A stretch of 64,000 nucleotides of DNA from Gymnothorax reevesii (Eukaryota > Chordata > Actinopteri > Anguilliformes > Muraenidae), in NCBI GenBank assembly GCA_029721435.1, contig CM056573.1, positions 122,971,447 to 123,035,446 of the forward strand, given 5' to 3'. The position numbers and the translations under genes were made by a program. Below are positions 44,605 through 54,795 of this stretch, in pieces. Position 1 is the first letter of the stretch; the number at the start of each line of letters is the position of its first letter. The notes below the pieces were generated by a model. That model did no database searches, was not told the DNA's origin, and saw only the letters and a program-made list of their open reading frames with translations.

Positions 44605-46207
44605 TACAACACCCTCCATAATTATTGGTTAAGATGTGTTAAAAGCCTTAAAATAAATTCAATTTTTATTGCAGAGGCATACTCTCACACTAAAAATTGG
44701 AGAAAAATGTAACCTTCAACTCAAGTGAATTTTAAGGGGGAAAAAAAATCCCTGACAAAGAAATAATAATTTTTCATAAAATCACCTGTTCCTCAATTAT
44801 TGGCACCCCTAACAATTCCTAGGAAATAAATGTAATTGAAGTATTTCTGTCATTTCTACAGTAGTTTACAAAGTTGATCAGAGTATCTAGGAACATTTAA
44901 TTAGTAATTCATCACTTCCTGTTTCCCTGAGATATAGATATGATGTGACACAGAGGCCATCTCTCTTATCCTCTCTTCAACATGGGAAAGACAAAGGACC
45001 ACACCATTCAAGTAAGGCAGATATGTGTCAACCCTCACAAGTCAGGCAATGTCTACAATAAAATAGCCACTCGCCCGCACCTGCCCATATCTACTGTCAG
45101 AGGAATCATTAAGAAGTTTAAAACAACTGCAACAGTGGCAAACAAGCCTGGACGAGGATGCAAGGTTATTTTGCCACCACGCACAGTGAAAAGGATGGTA
45201 AGAGAAATAAAAATTTCTCCAAAGCTCACTGTTAAAGAATTGCAACAAATGGTAGCTTCTTGGGGTCACAAAGTCTCCAAAACAACCATCAGGCACTATC
45301 TACATGCCATCAAGCTGTTCGGGAGGCATGCACGGAAAAAACCTTTTCTCACTCACAATCATAAAAGCAAACATCTGGAGTTCACTAAGCGGTACTGGGA
45401 CTTCAACTGGGACCGTGTGGTTTAGTCAGATGAGACCAAGATAGAGCTTTTAGGCAACAAACACTCTAAGTGGGTCTGGTGGAACACAAAAAAAGAGTAT
45501 GCAGAAAAGCACCTCATGCCCACTGTGAAGTATGGGGGAGGATCGGTGATGCTGTGGGCCTGTTTTTCTTCCAGAGACCTTGGGAACCTTGTGAAGGTGC
45601 ATGGCATCATGAACGCTTTGAAATACCAGGACATTTTAAATCAAAATCTGGTGGGCTCTGCCCGAAAGCTGAAGATGGGTTGTCACTGGGTCTTTCAGCA
45701 AGATAATGACCCTAAACATGTGGCCAAACATACACAGAAATGGTTCACCAGACACAGAATCAATCTCCTCCCATGGCCAACTCAGTCCCCAGACCTCAAC
45801 TCCATTGAAAACCTGTGGAGTGAGCTGAAGAGGAGAGTGCAGAGGAGCGGACCCAGATCGCTGGATGATTTAGAGAGATCGTGCAAAAAGGATTGGTCGA
45901 AGATCCCTCTTTCTGTATTCTCCCATCTTGTGAAACATTATAGTAGAATATTAGGTGCTGTTTTGTTGGCAAAAGGGGGTTATACAAAGTATTAACATCA
46001 GGGGTGATAATAATTGTGGCACACATGATTTGATGTAAAAGAATTATTTCTTAATGTGGGATTTTTGTCCCACTGAATAAATGCACTTGAATTAAAGGTT
46101 GGATTTTCCTCTTATTTTCATTGTGGTCCTATATTATTTAGAAAAAAAACTGAATTTATCAGAAGCTGAAGAACACATCTTAACCCGGGATACAAATAAT
46201 TATGGAG
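44605..46207 (+). mobile_element. Tc1-like (DD34E) transposon, nearly intact, inside the Gypsy RT
   Basis: The left terminal repeat, after TA at 44605-44606, is CAACACCCTCCATAATTATT... The right end reads TACAAATAATTATGGAG and then joins Gypsy sequence directly, so the last ~9 bases of the right repeat and the second TA are missing. The subterminal TTAAGATGTGTT is present at both ends. The transposase at 44982-45995 has one premature stop. Its relative at 33600-33727 is only an end. Confidence 0.9.
44982..45995 (+). pseudogene. Tc1-like transposase with a single nonsense codon
   Basis: A 337-position frame, full length for the family. N-terminal paired-type helix-turn-helix DNA-binding part: MGKTKDHTIQVRQI, LPISTVRGIIKKFK, LTVKELQQMVASWGHKVSKT. 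Catalytic Asp 1 in SDETKIELLG, Asp 2 in FQQDNDPKHVAKH, Glu in SPDLNSIENLWSELK; 34 residues separate Asp 2 and Glu (DD34E). The only break is TAG at 45423-45425, directly before SDETK, where the family has Trp (TGG). The frame is open before and after it. Cut-and-paste transposition at TA sites is the known role. Confidence 0.92.
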
Positions 46208-46790
46208 AACTTGGTTCGGATCCGGGAGGGGGACGAGTGGACTGCTTTTAATACACATGATGGGACCTACGAATATTTGGTCATGTTGTTCGGATTGGTT
46301 AACGCCCCTTCTGTGTTCCCGGCACTCATCACTGACGTCCTCACTGAAGAGATGTTGGAGAGATTCGTCTTTGTCTACCTTGACAATATTCTGATTTAAT
46401 GTTCAACTCGCTCGGAGCATAAACAACACTTCAGACGAGTGCTTGAGGCCCTCCTTAAAGCCAAGGTTTTTGTCAAGGCTGAAAAAATGTGTTTTTCATG
46501 CCAAGACAGTTTTGTTCTTGGCTTCATTGTTTCAGAAGGGTCAGTCCGCATGGATCCTGACAAGGCGGCAGCAGTCAGGGATTAGCCCCTCAAAAACATC
46601 AAGGAGGTGCAACGGTTTTTGGGGTTTGCTAATTTTTACAGGAGGTTTATCTGTAATTTTAGCGTGGTAGCTGCCCCCATTATCGCGCTTACTAAGGAAA
46701 ATACCTCCTCATCATTTGCTTGGTCTCCAGCAGCTGAGGCTACTTGTCAGGAGTTAAAGAAGCGATTCAGCTTAGAGCCCATTCTCGTTT
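46202..46790 (+). pseudogene. Gypsy reverse transcriptase, 3' part
   Basis: Resumes with [31 protein letters not shown] and the active-site box [11 protein letters not shown] (expected YLDD). After shifts it continues with [16 protein letters not shown]. Stops at 46397 and 46583 and a frameshift near 46465-46600 break it. The second catalytic Asp of the box is Asn. Confidence 0.85.
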
Positions 46791-47335
46791 TTCCCGACCC
46801 CTCCCTCCCAATCGTTGTGGAAGTAGATGCTTTGGAGGTGGACATGGGTGCTATTTTGTCCCAGCACCCTCGTTGGGATAATAAGCTTCACTAATGCGCT
46901 TCTCACGGTCTTTGTCCGCTGCAGAAGACAATTACAGCATTGGTGACCGGGAGTTATTGGTAGTCAAGCTAGTGCTCGAGGAGTGGCCCCACTGGTTGGA
47001 GGGAGCTGAACACGCTTTTGTGGTGTGGACCGACCATAAAAACCTGCAGTATATTCAGCAAACCAAGCAATGTAATTCCCGGCAGGCGAGGTAGTCATTA
47101 TTCATTAACCATTTTGATTTTACTCTGACCTATCGCCCGGGCTCTAAAAACATTAAGCCTGACGCCCTGTCACGGATTTACGACTGCTCTGACCATGATC
47201 CTACCCCGGAGCCAGTTATCCCGGCTACTCAGGTTGTTGCACCCATTCAGTGGGAGATTGAGGCAGTGGTTCAGGAGCCTTTAAAGACTGACCCCGGTCC
47301 TGGGGGGAGCCTCCTGGCTGTTTGTTTGTTCCGCC
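46790..47335 (+). pseudogene. Gypsy RNase H region, first copy
   Basis: Reads [17 protein letters not shown], then after a stop at 46892 continues in shifted frames through [20 protein letters not shown] and [17 protein letters not shown]. It ends with the linker KNIKPDALSR. This is the RNase H-like fold that follows Gypsy RT. It contains several stops and is more damaged than the second copy. Confidence 0.8.
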
Positions 47336-47872
47336 TACAGTTAGGCCAGTTAAGGAGGTGGATGCGTCGGAAGTTGGGGTGGGTCTCATTTTGTCCCGGC
47401 GCGCCCTTCGGGAGAATAAGTTGCACCCATGTGCCTACTTCTCCTGTTCTTTGTCGGCGGCTGAACGGAATTACAGCATTAGTGACCGGGAGTTGTTGGC
47501 TGGCAAGTTGGTGTTAGAAGAGTGGCGCAATTGGTTGGAGGGGGCTGAACATCCATTTGTGGTTTTGACAGATCACAGGAATCTCCAGTGTGTCCAGCAG
47601 ACTAGGTGACATGATTCCCGGCAGGGGCAGTGGCCATTGTTTTTCAATCGCATTGACTTTACGTTCACTTATCGCCCCGGCTCCAAAAATATCAAGTCTG
47701 GTGCCTTGTCATGGATTTATGACCGCTAGGGCCGTGATCCCATTTCTGAGCCAGTTATTCCGGAGGCTCGGATTGTGTCTCCCATGCAGTGGCATACTGA
47801 GTCTGTTGTCCGGGAAGCCTTGCGGCCCGACCCTGGTTCTGGTGGGGAGCCATCTGGCTGTTTGTCTGTCCC
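47336..47872 (+). pseudogene. Gypsy RNase H region, second (tandem) copy
   Basis: Reads [59 protein letters not shown] and [17 protein letters not shown], followed by [17 protein letters not shown]. The same blocks occur 535-540 bases upstream. It is open for 95 codons before a stop at 47607. A tandem duplication covers exactly the RNase H domain and its linker. Confidence 0.85.
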
Positions 47873-48104
47873 CATGGTGGTGCACAAACGGAAGACTGCC
47901 GCTGATAGGAGGAACTGTTTTGCATCTGCTTATCAGGTTGGCCAAAGGGTGTGGGTTTCTGCTAGGAACCTTCAGTTGAGAGTGGAGTCATGGAGGTTGG
48001 CCCCGCGTTTCATTGACCCATTTGAGACTGTGTGTCACATTCTGGCTGAGAGGCGTGTTGGTCGCGGGGTCCAGTTTTTTGAATTGGGAGGGATGTGGTC
48101 CTGA
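47873..48104 (+). pseudogene. Gypsy post-integrase C-terminal remnant
   Basis: Reads VVHKRKTAADRRNCFASAYQ, VGQRVWVSARNLQLRVES and WRLAPRFIDPFETV, the segment that normally follows the integrase core (Q-VWL-T--LPL---S-KL-PRFIGPF). It follows the RNase H linker after only a few residues, so the H2C2 and DDE integrase domains are deleted. Confidence 0.8.
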
Positions 48105-48200
48105 GGAGCGGTGCTGGGTCCCTTCTCAGGATATCTTTGGTCCCACCCTTATTTTGGAGTTCCGTGCACTGGGTTCTTTGGGAACGTCTGGGGCCATCCC

Positions 48201-48214
48201 TTAAGGGGGCGTCC
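48201..48214 (+). promoter_or_regulatory. polypurine tract
   Basis: TTAAGGGGGCGTCC lies immediately before the 3' LTR, where plus-strand priming would occur. The purine run is short and interrupted by C. Confidence 0.6.
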
Positions 48215-48623
48215 TGTCAGGTTTCTGGATGTTTGTGTGTGTGTTTTGGACTTTTCTTTGTGGCTCTTGTCCCGGGACGATATCGATTTCCATTTCAATC
48301 GAATTCTTTACCCAGCTGGTTGATTGAACTGGGCCGGCGCTTCCCCGGACTCTATATAAGCTGGAAGTCTGCCACGCCTCCTTTGCTAGAGTGTCTGTTT
48401 GTAGTTACGCACTATAGCCGAAGATTTATTTATCTTGGTTCCCGAAATACTTCATCTTTCTCTCTCGCTTTCCTTCCGCGTTGTCGAATGGTTGGACATC
48501 CTTTTGGAAGCGCAAGAACTGTTCCTGTCGTGTGGTCTGTATCATTCTCTTTGGATTAAGTCCGTGCTGCTCTGTTTCTCTCTTGCCGCTGCACTTGGCC
48601 TCTCAATTCAATTAGCCATTACA
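48215..48623 (+). repeat. 3' LTR
   Basis: Begins TGTCAGGTTTCTGGATG and ends TTAGCCATTACA; TATA box at 48353-48360. 409 bp against 431 bp for the 5' LTR, with many substitutions and indels between them, which implies an old insertion. Confidence 0.85.
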
Positions 48624-50387
48624 CTTCCTATTGGAGTGAGCATCCAGAAAGTGTTTTATTCAACATCGCCATGACATTAGCTTCCTGTAGAGGTATAATT
48701 TGCCCAATTTCAGATTTCTCAATACGTCTACTTTAAGAAGGGTAGGTTTTGATCGTTATGGAAAAGGGATGGATCTCCATCAAAGAATTTTAAATATGCC
48801 CTTTTATTTATTTATTTTCCCGGTTTGAATGGCTGTGTATAAGACACAACCATAGACTTTTATTATCAGATTTCATAGCTGGGAAGAACTTGTAAGGATT
48901 TTGGAATGAGAAACCATGAAAAATAATGGCAAAAAATGTCATAAAGAACAATAACATTAATTTCAAGTTTGTTGAAAAATGCACCTTAATTTAGGATTGG
49001 TGAAAAGTCACAAGTCTATCTACACCACTAAAAGAATACAATAAATGCCAATGCCAGTTTGTTTTAATGCCCCTTTTGTATAGCTGTGCATTCTTAAGTT
49101 CTTGAGTGACTTTGGGTACAAAGATATGTTGTACTTATAATGATGAAAATGGTGGTCACTGTGTGGTACCAAAAAATGTAAACAGATTAGCTTCATGAAA
49201 CTTGATAAATTGTTGCAACTCAATTTTTTCAGGATGTCAGTCATTGTATTCCAGCTGTGACAATGAGCTGAGAAACTGGTGTGCACAACAGGATTACTGC
49301 CAAAACTTTTCAAGAACAAACCTGATATCTGACTGCAACTCACAGTTCACACATAAAGGTATTTCATTCATGGAATGAATGTTCTATTCCATTTTTACCT
49401 CTATTTCCAAGTATTTGAAGCGTTTTCTGATTAGGTGTCTTTTTTTGTGCATGACACTTGATGGACAATTTATTCTACATGGTTCACAAACTGAAATCCG
49501 ATATAATAAAAACGAAGTAGCCTTATCCCCACGGTGTCTGGAATGAACTGCATCAACAGGAGACCGTGCTGAATGCAAAGGAAGGTTCCAGAAGCGGAGG
49601 CATTCACAGAGCCCAGCTTTCTCTTCCATCTGCTGGAAGTTACCTCAATTTCTCTAATTGCACCCAATTGAAGCACTGTCAGTGATTAAAGCCATTAGGA
49701 GACAAAATTAATACCCAGGCGGCCATTAGCTCATTGATTACAATAATGCGGGAAATTGCCCATTGGAATCAAATGCTAAAACTCAAACACCTGTTTCACC
49801 TCAATATTAGTATATCCAAGCCATGACCGGGAGCAAAGGGGTTTGCGCTCACTGGGTACAAAATTAAAAACAACAGTAATGATGGCCAATGGAAAAAATG
49901 GCTGCCTGTACTCGTAAATGAATGAGGCACCTGTGTTGCCCAGTCAATGAGAGCAGCATGTGTGCCATTCTAAGCTCTTGCAAATTCACCCAGTGGGGAA
50001 GGGGGGTGGGAGGCCATTTTTTAGGCAAACAATCATTATAACTCTGCATGGAGAACACTGCAATGCTTTGTTTATGGGCGTAAAACGTAAATGGCATTCA
50101 ACCATTAAGTTATGAAAATTGTTGGGGAATCGGTCAGGGTTATGTAATGGATCTCATCTTACCAGCTCAACTCAAGAAATGGAAACACACATATCTCAAC
50201 AGAGACACTAGATAGCTTTATTGACATTATTCACAAACTAAATAAAGCATGAGGGATTTTTGTGCTGTTTTTTTTTTTACCATGAATCTTATAGCAAGTC
50301 TGAGCAAGTAGCTCAAGAAGCCTCCACTTGTTTGGTTTCTAATTTCAGTGTGGAGAGGAATGCACACAGGTTTGCCGCAACCAATGG
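48624..50387. other. unassigned stretch
   Basis: No supported feature; open frames are short and motif-free. Confidence 0.3.
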
Positions 50388-50559
50388 CTCTTTTTTTGAG
50401 AGAATTTTTCCTTTATTTGATAGCTATACAGTGGAGAGAGAGAGGAAGGTTGGGGAAGACATGCGGCAAATGACCATTGCTGGAATCGAACTTGGGTTGC
50501 CGCGGGAGGGACACAGCCTTTATGGTGCGCGCACTTAGACCGATGAGCCACCGGAATTA
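50388..50559 (-). mobile_element. tRNA-derived SINE, copy 2
   Basis: On the minus strand: A box TGGCTCATCGGTCTAAG, then CACCATAAAGGCTGTGTCCC, B box AAGTTCGATTCC, body GCATGTCTTCCCCAACCTTC, and an A-rich tail seen as TTTTTTTGAGAGAATTTTTC. Same family and order as 19073-19252. It abuts the left-truncated end of the Harbinger-derived copy at 50562, just as the other SINE lies 1.3 kb from that family's first copy. Confidence 0.8.
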
Positions 50560-50586
50560 TTCCGGAGCGGAGATGTTAGCAGTAGT

Positions 50587-50790
50587 GTGACAGGGACAGG
50601 CAAAGCGAAGGCCTGGAGGGAGGTGACAGATGCCGTTAATGTTGTCTCTGTAGTCCAAAGAACCATGTCCGAGGTGAAGTGTAAATGGTTTGACATGAAA
50701 CTGGAGGCAAAGAAACGCATAAGTGCACACAAAAAAATACATCAGCCACAGGAGGAGGAGGCTCACAGTCACAACTCGTCCCATGAATAA
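50587..50790 (+). CDS. Myb/SANT-like protein fragment of the Harbinger element, open
   Basis: A 67-codon frame, open to its stop: WREVTDAVNVVSVVQRTMSE, VKCKWFDMKLEAKKRISAHK, then an acidic/His tail QPQEEEAHSHNSSHE. The two tryptophans and the RT-S-VK-KW-D-K pattern mark the second and third helices of the Myb/trihelix domain. No ATG begins it (GTG at 50587), so it is the C-terminal part of the original gene. The first helix is missing because of the left truncation. It ends just inside the hairpin. Confidence 0.6.
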   Translation: MTGTGKAKAWREVTDAVNVVSVVQRTMSEVKCKWFDMKLEAKKRISAHKKIHQPQEEEAHSHNSSHE

Positions 50791-50892
50791 CAAGAGGTTG
50801 CAAGTGACATTCCTGATGAAACCTGTTTTTCTGCATTGATGCAGAAAACAGATTTCATCAGGAATGTCACTTGCGACCTTATGTTATTCATG
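50781..50892. repeat. 54- to 56-bp-stem hairpin
   Basis: 50781-50836 pairs with 50839-50892 around TG, with a few mismatches and small indels. The tip CTGTTTTTCTGCAT/ATGCAGAAAACAG is extra relative to the first copy. Confidence 0.85.
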
Positions 50893-51430
50893 GGACGAAC
50901 TATGAACTGCAGATGAGCGCATCTCTGGCATAACTGGGGAGACCTCTCTGTCAGGAATCATACCTGACGGAGACAGCGACATGCCTCCACTTTTATTTTT
51001 TTACTATCATCATTCAACATGTAGAAAAAGCATGTAATCTATTGTGTCGATTCACATAGATAATTCACAATCATGAATCTAATCTAGATCTTAAACACAC
51101 CAATTGCCAACTAATTTAACTAAATGTGTTATATTTTTAATTGTTTGTCATGTTTAGGCTATATCATGTGTTTCAAAGGTATCTGCTTATTTTGTACATA
51201 ACAGAGCGCAATATGAATTAAAATTGTAATTTCCAATATTGACAAGCATTATTTATGTGCATTCTTAAATTTACACAAGCACTAAGCGTGGTCAGCAGCA
51301 TGTGCAGATTTTGTTAGTAGCTACGAAAAGATTGGAGCTACTAAAATATCGATAAATACTGAGATGCATGTAAATGTCCATCTGGGAACAGTTTACACAC
51401 AAATTTGTTCTGCTCACGTTCCATGAATTA

Positions 51431-52081
51431 GACACATTGTCTGTCAATCATGCGAAGAGGAAACCATATGGGACATGGCTTCATCAGCAAATTATTTTTG
51501 TTGAAAATACACAGGCATTTTTGTATATTGTATATTTTTGTATATATTGTTTATATATAACACTCAGTTAAAGGAACTAAAGCATATAGAGAGCAAAATT
51601 TCATAGACAGGCTCTCTTTATGAAATTTTTCATCCAGAAAAAAAAAAAAACCATGGCAGTCATTTACCAATAAAATCAAACCGTTTTGGAGTAATTAGTA
51701 ACTTTCTACTTGCCCTAGGAACGCCCCTTTTTAATCGCTACAATCGATAATGCTGCCCTTTCTTAGCGTGACGTCATATGAAGAACTCAGGACCAATTTG
51801 CTGTATAGCTGGTATGTACAACTGCATGTAAAAATATCATTTTGATCACTTCATCACATATTTTTGTTGCCCCAGTGCTTTGTACCTTCAAATCTAATAT
51901 GATTTACATTATGAGCAAAAGAAAAATGGGAAATATGTTTATTTTTTATTTAGTCTTACACTGGTTTTCTTAAGGGGCAATCAGAGACACCCTAAATGGG
52001 CTAGAGAGCCATGGTTCACTCGTGTTTGCCGTCAGCGAAAGCTACTGCTAAACGCATTATCCAGTTGTTTTGTTCTTCATT
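51431..52081. other. unassigned AT-rich stretch
   Basis: No supported feature. Confidence 0.3.
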
Positions 52082-52398
52082 CCCTTACAGAAAAATCTCG
52101 TGATTTCCCATGTATTCCACATGTGATCCCATGGGTTTCACATGGGAATTCACGTGATTCACATAAAATTGGGCCAAAACCACACGTTTCCCATGTGCAA
52201 ATCCCATGTTTTTCATGGGTTTCACACTGGTCCCTTACAGAAAAACCACATGAAAAACATGTGATTTGCACATGGGAAACATGTAGTTTTGGCCCAATTT
52301 TATGTGAATCACATGAATTCCCATGTGAAACCCATGGGATCACATGTGGAATACATGGGAAATCACGTGTGATTTTTCATGTGGTTTTTCTGTAAGGG
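52082..52398. mobile_element. palindromic MITE rich in CACATG/CATGTG
   Basis: The ends are CCCTTACAGAAAAA and TTTTTCTGTAAGGG. Arms of about 140-150 bp pair with few mismatches around a ~30-base loop that holds another copy of CCCTTACAGAAAAACCACAT. CACATG, CCCATG or their complements occur more than a dozen times. No coding capacity. Confidence 0.85.
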
Positions 52399-53254
52399 TT
52401 TATAATGCATAAGTACTGCGTTTTCAAAGTGTATGACCCAGACTTCTGTTATGAAAATCTAATTCCTCGATCAGCTGTTCGCGAGTTTGCCAAACTGCAT
52501 GCTACTCTTTCATGTCGATTAAAAGCGCAAAACGTGTGGAATGCAAGCCAAAGCCTGCGAAGTGCTAGCCGCAGCCAGCGCTCTATTAAGCTCTCTAGGG
52601 TCTATAACGAAAGCCCTGCTGAAGCGCTGTCGTAGCAAATACATTATAATTGTTAATTAGCAGCCTACCTTCATTTTCTTCCTTTTTCAGTGCCCGGTGT
52701 TATGTCCCAACTGGTTTCCAAATTAACTGGTTCCCTTGTGCGTGCACACATTGCATTCGCCAAAACATATGCTGCTCTGGTGGCTGTCATCCGCAGATTC
52801 GTGAAACATTCACTTACATAATACTGGCGTGTTTTAAGTCGCAGTTCATATCTTTTACAGCAAACTAGAATGCATCAATGAGAACTAATTTTAAAGGCCC
52901 CTTTAAAAGAAAAAATATTTGAAAATAATATGTTTGAAAGGTCGCATCAGACTGGATTCAATGCTCCATCAGCAAAAGAAGAAAATTAATAGTCTGTTAC
53001 TCCTCCTCTAGACCATTACCAGCCATATTATTTAGAGCGTTAGACCACTAAATATGAACTAGCACTCTGCTCGTGGGGATCCACAGGTTCTATTTTATGT
53101 AACTTCGTGCAGCATTATGATGTCATCACATGCACCTCTATGATGTCATCATGTTGCTATGGTGTTTCCATAAACACCAAGGTGGCTGTGAAGTTTATAA
53201 TAACTAAAACTAAGTAACCATCAAGGGGAATACGCAGTGCCGACATTCCGCGCT
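52399..53254. other. unassigned stretch
   Basis: A 76-codon frame (52405-52635, MHKYCVFKVYDPDFCYENLI...) has no recognisable domain. Nothing else. Confidence 0.3.
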
Positions 53255-53648
53255 CAGTGGAACACACAGTCGCCTGCAAGACGGAGCATAATAGCGTACT
53301 TTCTCTTGCGGCCTGGCATCTTTTTTTTGGGACTCGAGACTCCTGTGGATGAATTGGCTTGGGTTCAAAAGGGGGAATCCGCAGGAGAGGGCATAGAGGG
53401 GGAATCCCCAGGAGAAGACAAAGGGGGAATCCCCCCTGCATGTCTATATTATAATAGCATCGCTCACTTTATGCTACAGATGCGCGCCCCGCGGAGTCTA
53501 GCACCGATTAACCGGACACAGTCGCCTGCAAGACGGAGCCAAACACCGTCGCTCCTGCTATGCTGCAGATACGCGCCCGGTGGAATCTAGCACCGGGTGG
53601 CTGGACACAGACGCCCGCACGCACGCACACACACCGAGGCCACTTGGC
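53255..53648. repeat. irregular GC-rich direct repeats
   Basis: ACACAGTCGCCTGCAAGACG occurs at 53264 and 53516, with a variant (ACACAGACGCCCGCACG) at 53605. Blocks GCGGAGTCTAGCACCG and GTGGAATCTAGCACCGGGTG precede the last two. The tract ends ACACCGAGGCCACTTGGCTA. It looks like a degenerate minisatellite or the end of a repeat element. Confidence 0.5.
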
Positions 53649-53649
53649 T

Positions 53650-54207
53650 ATTATAATATAGATAACGTCAGCATCCTGGTAACATTTTGTTTTGGTTTGA
53701 TCTAAAACAACTGGTTTCCTTTAGACACTTTCAAGCATGTTTATCAAGCTCTTTTTCTCGAGGTTGCGGCTACATTGTCCAAAACATCACCTTTACTGCA
53801 CAACACATCCTTCAAGTACAAATTAATACTTTTAAATGTTGAAAATCTAACACTGTAAATACTTTCAAAATACACAAATGATTGCCATTGCGTAGCCGCA
53901 GGAACTGTAGAATGCGAGTGGTAATTTTCTACCCTCAACGTTGCGCCGAGGTAATAGACTGAGTGATGAATCATTCTTTAGTGTACAACGTATCGTAAAA
54001 TATTGGGGCACCCACTCGTATCAACATTTTCTTGCGATACTTTTCCAGTGTGGAATGACTCAGACTGTCGACAGGTAAAGGTGCCAAATACAGAACTGCA
54101 CCAGCTTCTTGTGGTGAAATAGTAACCTGGGTAGGATTTTAATGAAGCAATCGCCAACATCTGGCACAGGAGAATACGTTCATAAAAGGAGAATTGGGCA
54201 GATAGGT
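53650..54207. repeat. left member of a ~550-bp inverted repeat
   Basis: Reverse complement, with scattered differences, of 60356-60903. It begins TATTATAATATAGATAACGT and reads through CAGCATCCTGGTAACATTTT. Shared blocks include AACACTGTAAATACTTTCAA, GGGGCACCCACTCGTATCAA and CAATCGCCAACATCTGG. Together with its partner it brackets the Ginger-like gene. Confidence 0.8.
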
Positions 54208-54320
54208 TCCCCAAGATTGCGCAAAGCTGGATTTGATCCTCTTCCAGCTGAAATACATAAAGAGGCTAGCTGAGACCTCTGCGCCATCGCATGACAGCTA
54301 CCATGGGCTACTAGTCTTAT

Positions 54321-54795
54321 ATTAATAAACTACGTCAGCACCAGGTAACAGTTTGTTTCATGATTGATTAAAACAACTGGTTCCCTTTGGCAAATACTAG
54401 GACATATTACTTAAATGCTTTCTTGAGGCTGCGGCTATATAGACCACGTAATTACAGCCCCTACTTTCAAGTGTTAAAGTATAGTGTAACGATCAAACGT
54501 GGTCCAGTAGCAGATTACTGTGTATAACAGAACTACATTTACTGTTACCAGCAATATATTGCTTACACAGTGCTAAGCTGGATTTGATCTCCCAGCAAAA
54601 TGCAAAAAAACTTTGAGCACAACCGATAAATTTAATCTCTGCTTGTAGTACGAACAATGTCAGCATCCAGGTAACACTGAGTTGACCCAAAAAAATGGTT
54701 CCCTCGGGCTTCACCAAGTACCTAAACATGTTAAGCCTTTACTCAAAGTTGGACATACTGACCAAAACGCTGGACCCCAAAGACCACACATGGTG
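54321..54795. repeat. two further partial copies of the inverted-repeat start
   Basis: ACGTCAGCACCAGGTAACAG (54322) and ATGTCAGCATCCAGGTAACA (about 54659), each followed by a TGGTTCCCT block, repeat the opening of 53663 in direct orientation. The first two units also share AAGCTGGATTTGATC near their ends. They are more diverged and much shorter than the 53650 unit. Confidence 0.6.

Larger units (their letters stand above)
40891..48623 (+). mobile_element. Gypsy (Metaviridae) LTR retrotransposon, defective and nested
   Basis: Two LTRs bracket gag, protease, reverse transcriptase and RNase H remnants in Gypsy order. An array-bearing element (42379-43530) separates gag from protease, and a Tc1 (44605-46207) splits the reverse transcriptase. 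The RNase H part is duplicated and the integrase core is absent. Flanks GCTGC and CTTCC do not match, so the target duplication is lost or mutated. I see no good primer-binding site after the 5' LTR. The element is old and cannot move by itself. Confidence 0.9.
50562..51430 (+). mobile_element. Harbinger-derived Myb-only element, copy 2 (truncated)
   Basis: Shares the Myb-like frame, central hairpin and right half (ACATTTGTTATATTTTTAAT-like region to CACAAATTTGTTCTGCTCAC) with 20576-22009. The left terminal third is absent. The right terminal repeat stops at GTTCCATGAAT, lacking the last ~7 bases. Confidence 0.75.
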
